Source: JAJTFA01 sp051715425 | GTDB lineage: Bacteria > Bacteroidota > Bacteroidia > UKL13-3 | Direction: 5' to 3' | Assembly (NCBI GenBank): GCA_051715425.1 | Contig: JBPXJS010000009.1 | Coordinates: 1-64,000 of the forward strand | DNA length: 64,000 bases | Shown here: piece by piece, positions 52,496-62,099 of the stretch | Position numbering within the stretch: the first letter of the stretch is position 1 | Layout of the letters: each line of letters begins with the position of its first letter | Position numbers and translations under genes: made by a program | Notes under the pieces: model-generated | Databases searched by the model: none | The model's input: only the letters and a program-made list of their open reading frames with translations | What the model was told of the DNA's origin: nothing

Positions 52496-55400
52496 ATGAA
52501 ACAAAAACTACTAATTAAATGCCTTAAACCCGCTTTGTTTTTGGTATTATTCAGTGTGCTGGCGCAGTATACGCAGGCACAGGTAAACGTAACCCTTACT
52601 TTAAGAAGTAACGGACTCACCGGATCTTATTACACAGGATCTGTTTCTTCTGCAGGCGTAAAGAATGATGGTAACATGATTACGATTAACTCCAGTGCAA
52701 ACCGTGGATGGGCCAGGTACGATCTTTCTTACCTGCCTGCCGGAGCTACTATCATTTCTGCTAATGTTGTTTTTACAACGTATTCAACAACATTATCCGG
52801 AGCTACCAATAATATTTATGGTTTCACAGGCGATCCAAACAGCATGACTGGCGCTGCTTTATATACTGCCTGCGGCTCAGGCACATCATTTAATGCTACC
52901 TCATGGGCTGCAAACACGGTGTTGACCAAAGCCTTAAATGGTACAGGAGTTACTTTTTTACAAACCAACCTTGGCGGTTTTGTAAATTTCGGTTTTGTAA
53001 GGGGATCAACCAATACCTACAATATTTATGGCTACCCAGCCAGAGATGTAAACTCAGACCCTAAACTTGTTATTGTTTACTCTATTCCTTCTGCTATTCC
53101 AACCACACCGGTTACTATTTCAGCAACCAACATTTTAACAACTACCGCTACCCTTAGAGGTGCAGTTACAGCAGGAAGTTTGCATCCCGACAGTATTTCT
53201 TTATCAGGTATCGTTGTGGGTACTTCAGCAAACCCAACAGTTGGAGGTATTGGTGTTATTGATTCTGTTTCGAGACCAACTGTTAGTTCAGGTACTTTTA
53301 ACGTAAATATTGATGGACTTACCCTTGGTACCTTATATCACTACAGGGCTTATGCTATTGATTCTGGAGTAGTATATTATGGTGGAGACAGCACCTTCAC
53401 CACAGCAAGTGGTGCACTTCCTCCTTCTCTTACTACTACTGCAGCTTCATCTGTTAATGCTACGGATGCTACTGCCGGAGGAAACATATCTTCAAATGGT
53501 GGTAGTCCGGTATTGACCAGCGGAATTGTATATTCCTTAGCTACCAATCCTACTTTGGGTGGTTTTGGTGTAATCGATTCAACCACCAATCCGCTTGTAC
53601 TTTCAGGCAGTTTCAGTAAAACGCTTGGTGGCTTAACCAATACAACTAAATATTATTTCCGCGCTTATGCCACAAATTCAGCAGGCACAGGTTACGGAGC
53701 GTTAGATAGTTTTACTACAGCTCCCGTTGTAACTACATTACCATACGCGCAAAACTTTGATGGTGTTGGTACTACAGGTTGGAGTACAACAGCAACCGGT
53801 GGAGCCAATCCATGGGTACTTGGCACACCAGCTAAAGCACAAATTACAGCAGCATATAGTTCACCTAATTCATGGGTAACCGGTACCACCGCAGCTTATC
53901 CTAATGCAGCCAATGGAGCACTGGTTTCTCCTCAGCTTGATTTTACTTCACAAACGGTTGATCCTATTATTCGTTTCAGACACAATTTTGCCGGAGAATC
54001 CGGCTGGGATGGAGGTGTTTTAGAGGTATCTGTGAATGGCGGAACAACCTGGACAAAATTGGATAATACACTTGGAACGGGTGCAACTTTCAATACAGCA
54101 AACAGCACAGGATGGTATAATGGCAATGCAAACGCTCTTGGTGGTAACGCATGGCAAAATCTAAGTACAGCATACACCGGGCACACAGGTGGGTGGATTC
54201 AAAGCCAGACAGCTTTAACCGGAACAGCCGGACAAGCCAACGTAAAAGTAAGATTCCGTTTTGCATCAGATGCATCATTTAATACTCCTCCTGATGGATG
54301 GGCAGTTGATAATATTGAAATATTCCCTCCAACAGCACCAACAGTAACTACCGGATCATTTAGCAACCTTACCACAAGCTCAGTAACATTAGGTGGAAGC
54401 ATTACCGGAAATGGTGGAGCAGCGGTTACTGCCAGTGGTATAGTTGTAGGAACCAGTGCCAATCCTTTGAGAGCTGGTGTTGGTGTAATTGATTCGGCTA
54501 CCAATCCTCTTGCAACAGCAGGTTCTATTTCCCTGAATTTTGCAGGATTAAGCACAGCAACCACCTATTACTACAGAACATATGCAGTTAATGCTATAGG
54601 AACAAGTTATGGTCCGGATAGTACCTTTACTACCAACAGTGCAGCAACTGTTGCTAATATTACACGTATTGCAGCGTCAAATGTTGCCGCTTATGTAACC
54701 ACAGTTGGTGGTAACATTTCTTCAAACGGAGGATCAACAGTACTTACAAGTGGTGTTGTTTATTCAACTACTCCTAACCCTGCGTTAGCCGGAGTTGGTG
54801 TTGTAGATTCAACCACTAACCCTGTTGTAGCTATAGGCTCATTCAGTTTTACCCTCGGTGGATTAACACCTAATACCAAATATTATTACCGCGCTTATGC
54901 CATTAATGGTGTAGGAACAGCGTATAGCACTCAAGATAGCTTTACTACTGCTCCTGTAATTTCTACCTTCCCTTATTCTCAGAACTTTGATGGTGTTGGT
55001 GTTACAGGCTGGGGTTCAGTAGCAACCGGAGGAGCCAATCCCTGGGTGCTTGGTACTCCTGCAAAAGCGCAGATTACCGCAGCATACAGTTCACCAAACT
55101 CATGGGTAACCGGTACTACTGCAGCATATCCAAACAGTGCAAATGCAGCCCTGGTTTCTCCTCAACTAGATTTTACCTCACAAACGGCTGACCCTATTAT
55201 CCGTTTCAGGCATAATTTTGCCGGAGAGTCTGGCTGGGATGGCGGCATTTTAGAGGTTTCCTTAAATGGCGGAACAACCTGGAACAAATTGGATAATAAC
55301 TTAGGTACAGGCGGAACATTTAATACAGCAAACAGTACCGGATGGTATAATGGCAATGCAAACTCTCTTGGTGGTAATGCATGGCAAAACGTAAGTACTG

Positions 55401-58400
55401 CGTATACCGGACATTCAGGTGGATGGATTCAAAGTGCAACTGCTATAACAGGTGCAGCAGGACAAGGAAATGTAAAAGTAAGATTCCGTTTTGCATCAGA
55501 TGCATCATTTAATACACCTCCCGATGGATGGGCAGTTGATAATATTGAAATATTCCCTCCTTCAGCACCAACTGTAACAACAGGTGTATCAAGTAATATT
55601 ACTACTTCATCTGTTACACTAGGCGGTGGTGTTACCGGAAACGGTGGATCTACCATTACCGCCAGTGGTATTGTAATTGGAACCAGCGCAAATCCTTTGA
55701 GAGCAGGTATTGGTGTTATTGATTCGGCTACAAATCCTTTGGTAACAACAGGTACTTTTACTTTAAACGTAACCGGACTTGCAACAGCAACCACTTATTA
55801 CTATCGTACATATGCCGTAAACGCAGTTGGAACATCTTACGGACCGGACAGCACATTTACAACAAACAGTGCGGCAACAGTTGCCAATGTGTTGAGAATT
55901 GCTGCTTCTAACGTAATGGATACTTTTGCAACGGTTGGTGGAAATATTACTTCAAACGGAGGTAGTGCTGTATTAGCCAGTGGAATTGTTTATTCAACCA
56001 CACCTAACCCGGCACTGGCCGGAGTTGGTGTTGTAGATTCTACTACCAATCCGCTTGTTGGATCAGGAACATATAGTTTTACCCTCGCAGGCTTAACTCA
56101 CAGTACTAAATATTACTATCGTGCCTATGCAACAAATGCCGTAGGTACTGCTTATAGCGTTGAAGATAGCTTTACTACCGCACCTGTTGTAAGCGTATTG
56201 CCTTACAGCCAGAATTTTGATGCTACAGGTGTTGCTACCGGCTGGAACGGTGTATCAACTGGAGGAAACAATCCTTGGGTATTGGGAACTCCGGCTAAAA
56301 CGCAAATACTTGCAGCATACAGTGGAACAAAAGCATGGGTAACCGCAGCAACCGGAGCATATCCTGATGGTGCTAATGCAGCTGTTGTTTCACCAAGGTT
56401 AGATTTAAGTTCGGTAACCGTTGATCCTGTTATCCGTTTCAGAAACAACTTTAACTCAGAATCTGGCTGGGATGGCGGCATCCTTGAGATATCAACCAAC
56501 GGTGGTACAACCTGGACCAAATTAGATAATGTTACAGGAACAGGTGCTACGTTTAATACAGCTAATAGTTCTGGCTGGTACAATGGAACAGCAAATGCAC
56601 ACGGAGGTACAGCATGGCAAAATACCAGTACTGCTTACACTGGTCATTCAAATGGATGGATTCAAAGTCAGACATCACTTACAGGTGCGGCCGGACAAGG
56701 AAATGTGAAGGTAAGATTCCGTTTTGCATCTGATGCTTCGTTTACCACACCAGACGGATGGGCTATTGATAATATTGAAATATTTGTACCAACTGCTCCT
56801 GTTGTAACAACCGGAACAAAAACAAATATTACCACATCAAATGTTACCCTCGCAGGAAATATTGTAAGCAATGGTAATGCATCTGTTACGGCAAGCGGTG
56901 TTGTTGTAAGTGCTACTCCTACCCCTGTTAGAGGTGGTTTGGGTGTAACCGATTCAACAACTAACCCTCTTGTTAATAATGGTGCTTTCTCCTTAAACCT
57001 TACCGGACTTTCAGCAGCTACCACCTATTATTACCGTGCTTATGCAGTAAATGCAGTAGGTACCAGCTACGGTGCAGATAGTACCTTTACCACAAACAGC
57101 TCAGCAGTAGCTCCAACAGTAGTTGCAACAACAGCAACTGGATTTACGGCTACAACAGCAACCATTGGTGGTAATATTACCTCAAACGGTGGTTCGGCTG
57201 TTACAGCAAGTGGTGTGGTTTACTCAACAACGCCTAACCCTGTTATTTCAGGTGGAGGTGTAGTAGACTCTACAACAAATCCTGTGGTTGCCAATGGAAC
57301 TTACAGCTTTAATGTTGCAGGTCTTACAGCTAATACCAAATACTACTACCGCGCTTATGCTATAAATGTAGTAGGTACTGCATACAGTGCAAACGATAGC
57401 TTTACCACTGATCCGATTATCTCTACCTTACCATACACACAAAACTTTGATGGTGTTGGTAATACAGGATGGAGTTCAGCTGCAAACGGAGGGGTAAATC
57501 CTTGGGTATTGGGAACCCCTGCTAAAACACAAATTACAGGAGCCCATTCGGGTGCTAAAGCATGGGTTACCGGAATTACCGGTGCATACCCTGATGGTTC
57601 TAATGCTTCAGTTGTGTCTCCTCAATTTAACATGACATCAGTAACTTCAGATCCGGTAATCAGTTTCTGGCATAACTTCAATTCAGAATCTGGCTGGGAT
57701 GGCGGTATTCTGGAAGTTTCTACCAATGGAGGTACAAGCTGGACACAGCTTGACAATAACGCAGGTACAGGAGGAAACTTTATTACCGCAGGTAGTGCCA
57801 ACTGGTATAATGGAAATGCCAATTCAATAGGAATGGCATGGCAAAATACCAGTACCGCTTATACCGGACAAGCTTCGGGCTGGATTCAAACACAAACAAG
57901 ACTTACCGGTGTAGCTGGTCAGGCCAATGTGCGTATCCGTTTCCGTTTTGCATCTGATGCTTCGTTTACCACACCAGATGGATGGTCTATAGATGATATT
58001 AATATTTATAGTGTGTTTGCTCCTACCACACAAGCGTCTGCAGTTGGCGGAACCAATGTCTCCAATGATTCACTTACCGTGAGCTGGACAAATGGTAACG
58101 GTGCTGAAAGAATGGTTGTTGCCAGAAGAACAACAAGTGCTCCTATTGCTCCGCAGGATTATAAAATGTATGGTTCAAACAGAAACTTCGGTACAGGCGA
58201 CTCTACTGGTTTAGGTAACTATATTGTTTACAAAGGCACCGGAAATACAGTGAATGTAAAAGCACTTGCTCTGGCTACCAATTATACCTTTACCGTTTAC
58301 GAAATGAATGGAACCTGGATGCATACCCGCTTTGCAACCCCGGGTGCAACCACTTCTGCCACCACGTTACCGGTTACGCTGCTTTCTTTTGATGGTGCTG

Positions 58401-58927
58401 CTGACGGTAAAGATGTGGTATTGGCCTGGTCAACCGCAAACGAGTTAAACAATAGTGGTTTTGATCTGGAAAGATCAATCAACGGAACCTCATTTGAGAA
58501 GGTAACTTTTGTAAAAGGAAAAGGAACAACCAATATGGTAAGCAACTATCATTTTGTTGACGCAAATGCACTTTCAGCTTCGGCCGTTTGGTATTACAGA
58601 TTGAAACAAATTGATTTTGACGGTTCAATTACCTACTCTAATACCATTAAAGTAACAGGCAAAGTGCTTGCTGCCGGATTATCCGTTTTCCCTAATCCGT
58701 TTATTGAAGGATTGAATATTGAGCTTAATCTGCCAGCTGCTGAGCAGGTATCGGTTATCATAACTGATATTCAGGGTAAAGTAGTTGCCGAGCGCAATGT
58801 AAATGCTTCTAAAGGATTGAATACTATCGGGTTTGCAGACCTGAACACATTAAATGAAGGTGTTTACTTTGTAAAAACTTCTTATAGTGGAGTTTCATCT
58901 GTAACCAAGGTGGTTAAGATCAAGTAA
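52496..58927 (+). CDS. Giant T9SS surface protein with four ~410-residue modules
   Basis: This 2143-residue protein has a signal peptide (YTQAQ). A DNRLRE-type beta domain follows (~25-200, with GWARYDLSYLPAGATIISANVVF). Then come FN3-like modules of the type TATTATLRGAVTAGS / TLYHYRAYA. Next come four units, each beginning LPY.QNFDG.G (choice-of-anchor-J/MAM-like domain: WDGGILEVS.NGGTTW.KLDN, RFRFASDASF..PDGWA.DNIEIF) followed by FN3-like modules with GGNI.SNGGS and TTNPLV. After the fourth unit comes an Ig-like part (LSWTNGNGAERMVVARR) and a T9SS type A end (GLSVFPNPFIEGL to SVTKVVKIK). The earlier start codons lie before the signal peptide and are not used. It is probably an exported adhesin or matrix protein. 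Confidence 0.9.
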   Translation: MKQKLLIKCLKPALFLVLFSVLAQYTQAQVNVTLTLRSNGLTGSYYTGSVSSAGVKNDGNMITINSSANRGWARYDLSYLPAGATIISANVVFTTYSTTLSGATNNIYGFTGDPNSMTGAALYTACGSGTSFNATSWAANTVLTKALNGTGVTFLQTNLGGFVNFGFVRGSTNTYNIYGYPARDVNSDPKLVIVYSIPSAIPTTPVTISATNILTTTATLRGAVTAGSLHPDSISLSGIVVGTSANPTVGGIGVIDSVSRPTVSSGTFNVNIDGLTLGTLYHYRAYAIDSGVVYYGGDSTFTTASGALPPSLTTTAASSVNATDATAGGNISSNGGSPVLTSGIVYSLATNPTLGGFGVIDSTTNPLVLSGSFSKTLGGLTNTTKYYFRAYATNSAGTGYGALDSFTTAPVVTTLPYAQNFDGVGTTGWSTTATGGANPWVLGTPAKAQITAAYSSPNSWVTGTTAAYPNAANGALVSPQLDFTSQTVDPIIRFRHNFAGESGWDGGVLEVSVNGGTTWTKLDNTLGTGATFNTANSTGWYNGNANALGGNAWQNLSTAYTGHTGGWIQSQTALTGTAGQANVKVRFRFASDASFNTPPDGWAVDNIEIFPPTAPTVTTGSFSNLTTSSVTLGGSITGNGGAAVTASGIVVGTSANPLRAGVGVIDSATNPLATAGSISLNFAGLSTATTYYYRTYAVNAIGTSYGPDSTFTTNSAATVANITRIAASNVAAYVTTVGGNISSNGGSTVLTSGVVYSTTPNPALAGVGVVDSTTNPVVAIGSFSFTLGGLTPNTKYYYRAYAINGVGTAYSTQDSFTTAPVISTFPYSQNFDGVGVTGWGSVATGGANPWVLGTPAKAQITAAYSSPNSWVTGTTAAYPNSANAALVSPQLDFTSQTADPIIRFRHNFAGESGWDGGILEVSLNGGTTWNKLDNNLGTGGTFNTANSTGWYNGNANSLGGNAWQNVSTAYTGHSGGWIQSATAITGAAGQGNVKVRFRFASDASFNTPPDGWAVDNIEIFPPSAPTVTTGVSSNITTSSVTLGGGVTGNGGSTITASGIVIGTSANPLRAGIGVIDSATNPLVTTGTFTLNVTGLATATTYYYRTYAVNAVGTSYGPDSTFTTNSAATVANVLRIAASNVMDTFATVGGNITSNGGSAVLASGIVYSTTPNPALAGVGVVDSTTNPLVGSGTYSFTLAGLTHSTKYYYRAYATNAVGTAYSVEDSFTTAPVVSVLPYSQNFDATGVATGWNGVSTGGNNPWVLGTPAKTQILAAYSGTKAWVTAATGAYPDGANAAVVSPRLDLSSVTVDPVIRFRNNFNSESGWDGGILEISTNGGTTWTKLDNVTGTGATFNTANSSGWYNGTANAHGGTAWQNTSTAYTGHSNGWIQSQTSLTGAAGQGNVKVRFRFASDASFTTPDGWAIDNIEIFVPTAPVVTTGTKTNITTSNVTLAGNIVSNGNASVTASGVVVSATPTPVRGGLGVTDSTTNPLVNNGAFSLNLTGLSAATTYYYRAYAVNAVGTSYGADSTFTTNSSAVAPTVVATTATGFTATTATIGGNITSNGGSAVTASGVVYSTTPNPVISGGGVVDSTTNPVVANGTYSFNVAGLTANTKYYYRAYAINVVGTAYSANDSFTTDPIISTLPYTQNFDGVGNTGWSSAANGGVNPWVLGTPAKTQITGAHSGAKAWVTGITGAYPDGSNASVVSPQFNMTSVTSDPVISFWHNFNSESGWDGGILEVSTNGGTSWTQLDNNAGTGGNFITAGSANWYNGNANSIGMAWQNTSTAYTGQASGWIQTQTRLTGVAGQANVRIRFRFASDASFTTPDGWSIDDINIYSVFAPTTQASAVGGTNVSNDSLTVSWTNGNGAERMVVARRTTSAPIAPQDYKMYGSNRNFGTGDSTGLGNYIVYKGTGNTVNVKALALATNYTFTVYEMNGTWMHTRFATPGATTSATTLPVTLLSFDGAADGKDVVLAWSTANELNNSGFDLERSINGTSFEKVTFVKGKGTTNMVSNYHFVDANALSASAVWYYRLKQIDFDGSITYSNTIKVTGKVLAAGLSVFPNPFIEGLNIELNLPAAEQVSVIITDIQGKVVAERNVNASKGLNTIGFADLNTLNEGVYFVKTSYSGVSSVTKVVKIK
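53738..58657 (+). repeat. Four protein modules with an exact 1230-bp period
   Basis: The modules start at 53738, 54968, 56198 and 57428 (the Leu/Phe of LPYAQNF-type motifs), giving exactly 1230 bases three times. Copies 1 and 2 are the most alike in DNA. Copies 3 and 4 have diverged, and unit 3 has a one-residue insertion early and a one-residue loss late, so the period is still kept. The last unit is cut short and continues into different domains, so the stated end is only one full period past the start of unit 4. Confidence 0.85.
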
Positions 58928-58953
58928 ACATAAAATTAAATTATAACTCCTTG

Positions 58954-58988
58954 CAGGGTCGGGCTTTACAGTCCGACCCTGTTTTTTT
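58954..58988 (+). terminator. Terminator after the giant T9SS gene
   Basis: CAGGGTCGG pairs with CCGACCCTG around a 10-base loop, followed by seven T residues. It is a very clear intrinsic terminator. Confidence 0.94.
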
Positions 58989-59010
58989 ACACCTAAATGA
59001 GAGAGATCAG

Positions 59011-59040
59011 TTTGAAATGTTTGACGAGTGTTTAAATTTG
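59011..59040 (+). promoter_or_regulatory. Promoter of the PD40 protein gene
   Basis: TTTG (59011), an 18-base spacer and TAAATTTG (59033) match the consensus exactly. The ATG is 19 bases downstream. Confidence 0.75.
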
Positions 59041-59059
59041 TCATCCTTTTTTTAAGCCG

Positions 59060-60100
59060 ATGATCCGATTTTTATTTAAAGCCCTTATTTTTCTGACACC
59101 CGCATTTGCTGTTGCACAGGGTAAGGAAAAACATATCAGCAATATGAAGCAGCTCACTTTTGGTGGCGATAATGCGGAAGCATACTTCAGTCCTGACGGA
59201 AAAAAACTCACTTTTCAATCCAATAACCCCTTGTTTGGTTGGCCCTGCGATCAGATTTATTATATGATTATTGAGGAGGCAGAAGAAAATAAAATCTATC
59301 AGCCCATGCCGGTGAGTAAGGAGGGCCGCACCACCTGCTCTTACTATATGCCTGACGGAAAAAAAATCCTTTATGCATCAACTTTCAAAAGCAGCAAGGA
59401 ATGCCCGCCTGATCCGCCAAAAACGGATAAGTATGTATGGGCCATCTATCCCGAGTACGATATTTTTATCTCTGATGAATATCAAAAACTGCATAAGCAA
59501 CTCACCAATATTCCCGGATATGATGCAGAAGCAACAGTTTCTCCAAAAGGCGATAAAATTGTTTTTACCTCTACCCGCAACGGGGATCTTGATCTGTACA
59601 TAATGGATATCAATGGTAAGAACGTACGCCAGCTTACCAATACATTAGGGTACGATGGCGGAGCATTTTTCTCTCCTGATGGTACCAAACTTGTTTTCAG
59701 GGCATCGCGTCCCCAAGGAAAAGATACTGTAGAGTACAAGGAATTACTCGCAAAAGGATTGGTGCAACCAACCAGTATGGAATTGTTTGTGATTAATCTG
59801 GACGGCACCGGAATGCGCCAGATAACCAATTTAGGGAAAGCCAACTGGGCCCCATTTTATCATCCATCAGGTAAAAAAATTATTTTTTCATCAAACCACC
59901 ATTCTGCAAAAGGATACGATTTTCAGTTGTTTATGATCAATGAGGATGGAACAGGTTTGGAGCAGATTACTTATGAGAGCAAGTTTAATGCATTTCCTAT
60001 GTTCTCTCCTGATGGCAAAAAACTGGTGTTTTCCTCCAACAGAAACAATGGAGGCACAACAGATACCAATTTGTTTATAGCCGACTGGCTGGAAGAATAG
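59060..60100 (+). CDS. TolB-like PD40 beta-propeller protein
   Basis: This 346-residue protein has a signal peptide ending AVAQ. Repeated PD40 units (A-x-F-SPDGKKLxFxS) are found at AEAYFSPDGKKLTFQS, ATVSPKGDKIVFTSTRNGDLDLYIMDING, GAFFSPDGTKLVFRA, APFYHPSGKKIIFSS and FPMFSPDGKKLVFSSNRN, each 40-50 residues apart. This forms a six-bladed propeller as in TolB. It is probably periplasmic and binds a partner or peptide. Its own partner is not near: it lies between the T9SS gene and a convergent histidine kinase. Confidence 0.87.
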   Translation: MIRFLFKALIFLTPAFAVAQGKEKHISNMKQLTFGGDNAEAYFSPDGKKLTFQSNNPLFGWPCDQIYYMIIEEAEENKIYQPMPVSKEGRTTCSYYMPDGKKILYASTFKSSKECPPDPPKTDKYVWAIYPEYDIFISDEYQKLHKQLTNIPGYDAEATVSPKGDKIVFTSTRNGDLDLYIMDINGKNVRQLTNTLGYDGGAFFSPDGTKLVFRASRPQGKDTVEYKELLAKGLVQPTSMELFVINLDGTGMRQITNLGKANWAPFYHPSGKKIIFSSNHHSAKGYDFQLFMINEDGTGLEQITYESKFNAFPMFSPDGKKLVFSSNRNNGGTTDTNLFIADWLEE

Positions 60101-60108
60101 GTGAAGAA

Positions 60109-61272
60109 TTAGCTCCTCAGTATAATACGAAAGGTGGTGCCTTTGCCGCTATCGGAATGTTTTACAAAAATTTTGCCTTTGTGGTATTCTTCTATAATGC
60201 GCTTGGCAAGTGAAAGCCCAAGTCCCCAACCTCTTTTTTTGGTGGTATAGCCAGGCTTAAACACCGTCCGTTGTTTTGATTTTGGAATTCCTTTTCCGGT
60301 ATCGGTCACATCAACTATAACATGGTTGTTTTCGTGCAATACTTCTATAGTGATGCGGCCATTTCCTTCCATAGCATCCATGGCATTTTTGCACAGGTTT
60401 TCTATTACCCATTCAAATAATGGTTTATTAAGCAGCGCGTGCTCTTCGGGTGCGGCCTTTAATTCAAACAATACTTTTGTTCCCGATCTTGATTTTAAAT
60501 AATCTACTGATTGTTGTAATACCTCTGAAATATTTTGTTCTTCCAGCACAGGGGCAGAGCCAATTTTGGAAAAACGTTCGGCAATTAACTCCAGCTTTTG
60601 AACATCCTTTTCCAGTTCGTTTAAGATGTCCTGCTGTTCTTCTTTGGGCGTTTCCCGAATCAGGTTAATCCAACCCATCAGAGAGGAAACCGGAGTACCC
60701 AGCTGATGCGCAGTTTCTTTGCTCATACCCACCCAAACACGGTTTTGCTCGGCACGCCTGGATGTGCTGAAGGCGATGTAGGAAACAAGTATAAATATGG
60801 CTATAATGGTAAGCTGGTAATAAGGGTATTGCCTCAGGCGTACCAACTGATGTGAGTTTTTGTAGTATATATACAGATACGATACCTGCTTGGTTTCTTC
60901 ATCAAGCAGGTACTCAACTTTTATCGGGTCATGCTGCTGTTTCATTATTTCCAGCTCTTTTTGAAGGTAGGTAGAGTCGCGTTCCCTTCTGAGGGTATCA
61001 AAGTTTCTGTCGTTTATAATATTCCCAAACTCATCGGTTACCATTACCGGAATACTTTCGTTATCCATAATAATAGAAAGAGCAAAGGAATTCTGACCGT
61101 TTGAACTGTTCAGCTCTTTCATGGCATTGGCCAGCAGTATGATTTTCTTTTCTTCCTGCCTGGCCAGATCATTAGCCAGCATGCGTGTATACCATAAAGA
61201 AAAAACGCCAATACCAACAGCTATTAATAGCAGGAAACGTTTCCACCAAATTTTCTGATCGTAAGCGCGCAT
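60109..61272 (-). CDS. Membrane sensor histidine kinase
   Basis: This 387-residue protein has one transmembrane helix at ~12-30, a periplasmic sensor region (~35-150), a second helix at ~152-170, and a HisKA-like helix with the phospho-acceptor H189 in SKETAHQLGTPVSSLMGW. The ATP-binding domain shows N (VIENLCKNAMDAM), G1 (DTGKGIP), F (VFKPGYTTK) and G2 (GWGLGLSLAKRIIEE). It autophosphorylates with ATP and passes the phosphate to a response regulator that is not in this window, so it is an orphan kinase here. Confidence 0.93.
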   Translation of the reverse strand: MRAYDQKIWWKRFLLLIAVGIGVFSLWYTRMLANDLARQEEKKIILLANAMKELNSSNGQNSFALSIIMDNESIPVMVTDEFGNIINDRNFDTLRRERDSTYLQKELEIMKQQHDPIKVEYLLDEETKQVSYLYIYYKNSHQLVRLRQYPYYQLTIIAIFILVSYIAFSTSRRAEQNRVWVGMSKETAHQLGTPVSSLMGWINLIRETPKEEQQDILNELEKDVQKLELIAERFSKIGSAPVLEEQNISEVLQQSVDYLKSRSGTKVLFELKAAPEEHALLNKPLFEWVIENLCKNAMDAMEGNGRITIEVLHENNHVIVDVTDTGKGIPKSKQRTVFKPGYTTKKRGWGLGLSLAKRIIEEYHKGKIFVKHSDSGKGTTFRIILRS

Positions 61273-61346
61273 AAATCTAATTCGTGTTACACAAACATAT
61301 TTAATTCAGAAATATAAAGATATTCGTGCAGTTGAATAAACGCAAT

Positions 61347-62099
61347 ATGAAAGTAAATATTGAGTATAACGGCATAAAATATACAGCAGACCCCGCCAAA
61401 CCGGCCGATATTTCCATTCCCTTGCAATCCGGAGGAAAAAACCCCAATGCTTTTGGCATTCAGGCTCCTATGTTTGAGCCACTAAAAGCTGGTGGTTTTG
61501 TAGGTTCTGTGGCCCTGGGAGGAAGTGTAAACTGTGAAAATCTTTTTCTGAATGCACATGGCAATGGCACCCATACGGAATGTGTTGGCCATATTGCTGC
61601 AGAAAAAATAACCATCAACTCCTGCCTGAAAACATTTCATTTTACCTGTTTACTTGTGTCAATACCACTAACCGAAACCGGTTCCGACAGGATTATTACC
61701 AAAACAGACGCATTACATCTATTGCCGGAAAAACTTCCGGAGGCATTGGTAATACGCTCCCTGCCAAATACAGAAGAAAAGCTGCAGAAACAATATTCCG
61801 GTAATAACCCGGCATATCTGGAGGCAGATTTATGCCTGTGGTTGCGCGAAAGCGGGGTAAAGCACCTGCTTATTGATTTGCCATCGGTTGACAGAGAAGA
61901 AGATGAAGGAGCACTTGCAGCACACCACGCCTTTTGGAACTATCCGGCCGCTCCGGTAAAAGATGCAACAATTACCGAAATGGTATTTGTACCTGACTAT
62001 ATTGCGGACGGATTATACCTGTTAAATCTTCAGATTGCATCATTTGAAAGCGATGCAAGTCCGAGTAAACCGGTATTGTATAAATTAGAACAGATATAA
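61347..62099 (+). CDS. Cyclase-family hydrolase (kynurenine formamidase-like)
   Basis: This 250-residue protein has the metal-binding HGNGTHTECVGHI motif, a close variant of HxGTHxDxxxH of the cyclase/kynurenine formamidase family (Asp replaced by Glu). LIDLPSVDREEDEGALAAHHAFW follows. The family hydrolyses N-formylkynurenine or related amides and esters. The exact substrate is unknown. A GTG 21 bases upstream is in frame but ATG 61347 is preferred. The stop overlaps the start of the pseudouridine synthase gene (TAATG). Confidence 0.85.
   Translation: MKVNIEYNGIKYTADPAKPADISIPLQSGGKNPNAFGIQAPMFEPLKAGGFVGSVALGGSVNCENLFLNAHGNGTHTECVGHIAAEKITINSCLKTFHFTCLLVSIPLTETGSDRIITKTDALHLLPEKLPEALVIRSLPNTEEKLQKQYSGNNPAYLEADLCLWLRESGVKHLLIDLPSVDREEDEGALAAHHAFWNYPAAPVKDATITEMVFVPDYIADGLYLLNLQIASFESDASPSKPVLYKLEQI

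Noticed and set aside
53738..58657. The 1230-bp repeats as an assembly artefact.
   Set aside because: The copies differ at many positions, and unit 3 has unique insertions, so they are not duplicated reads.
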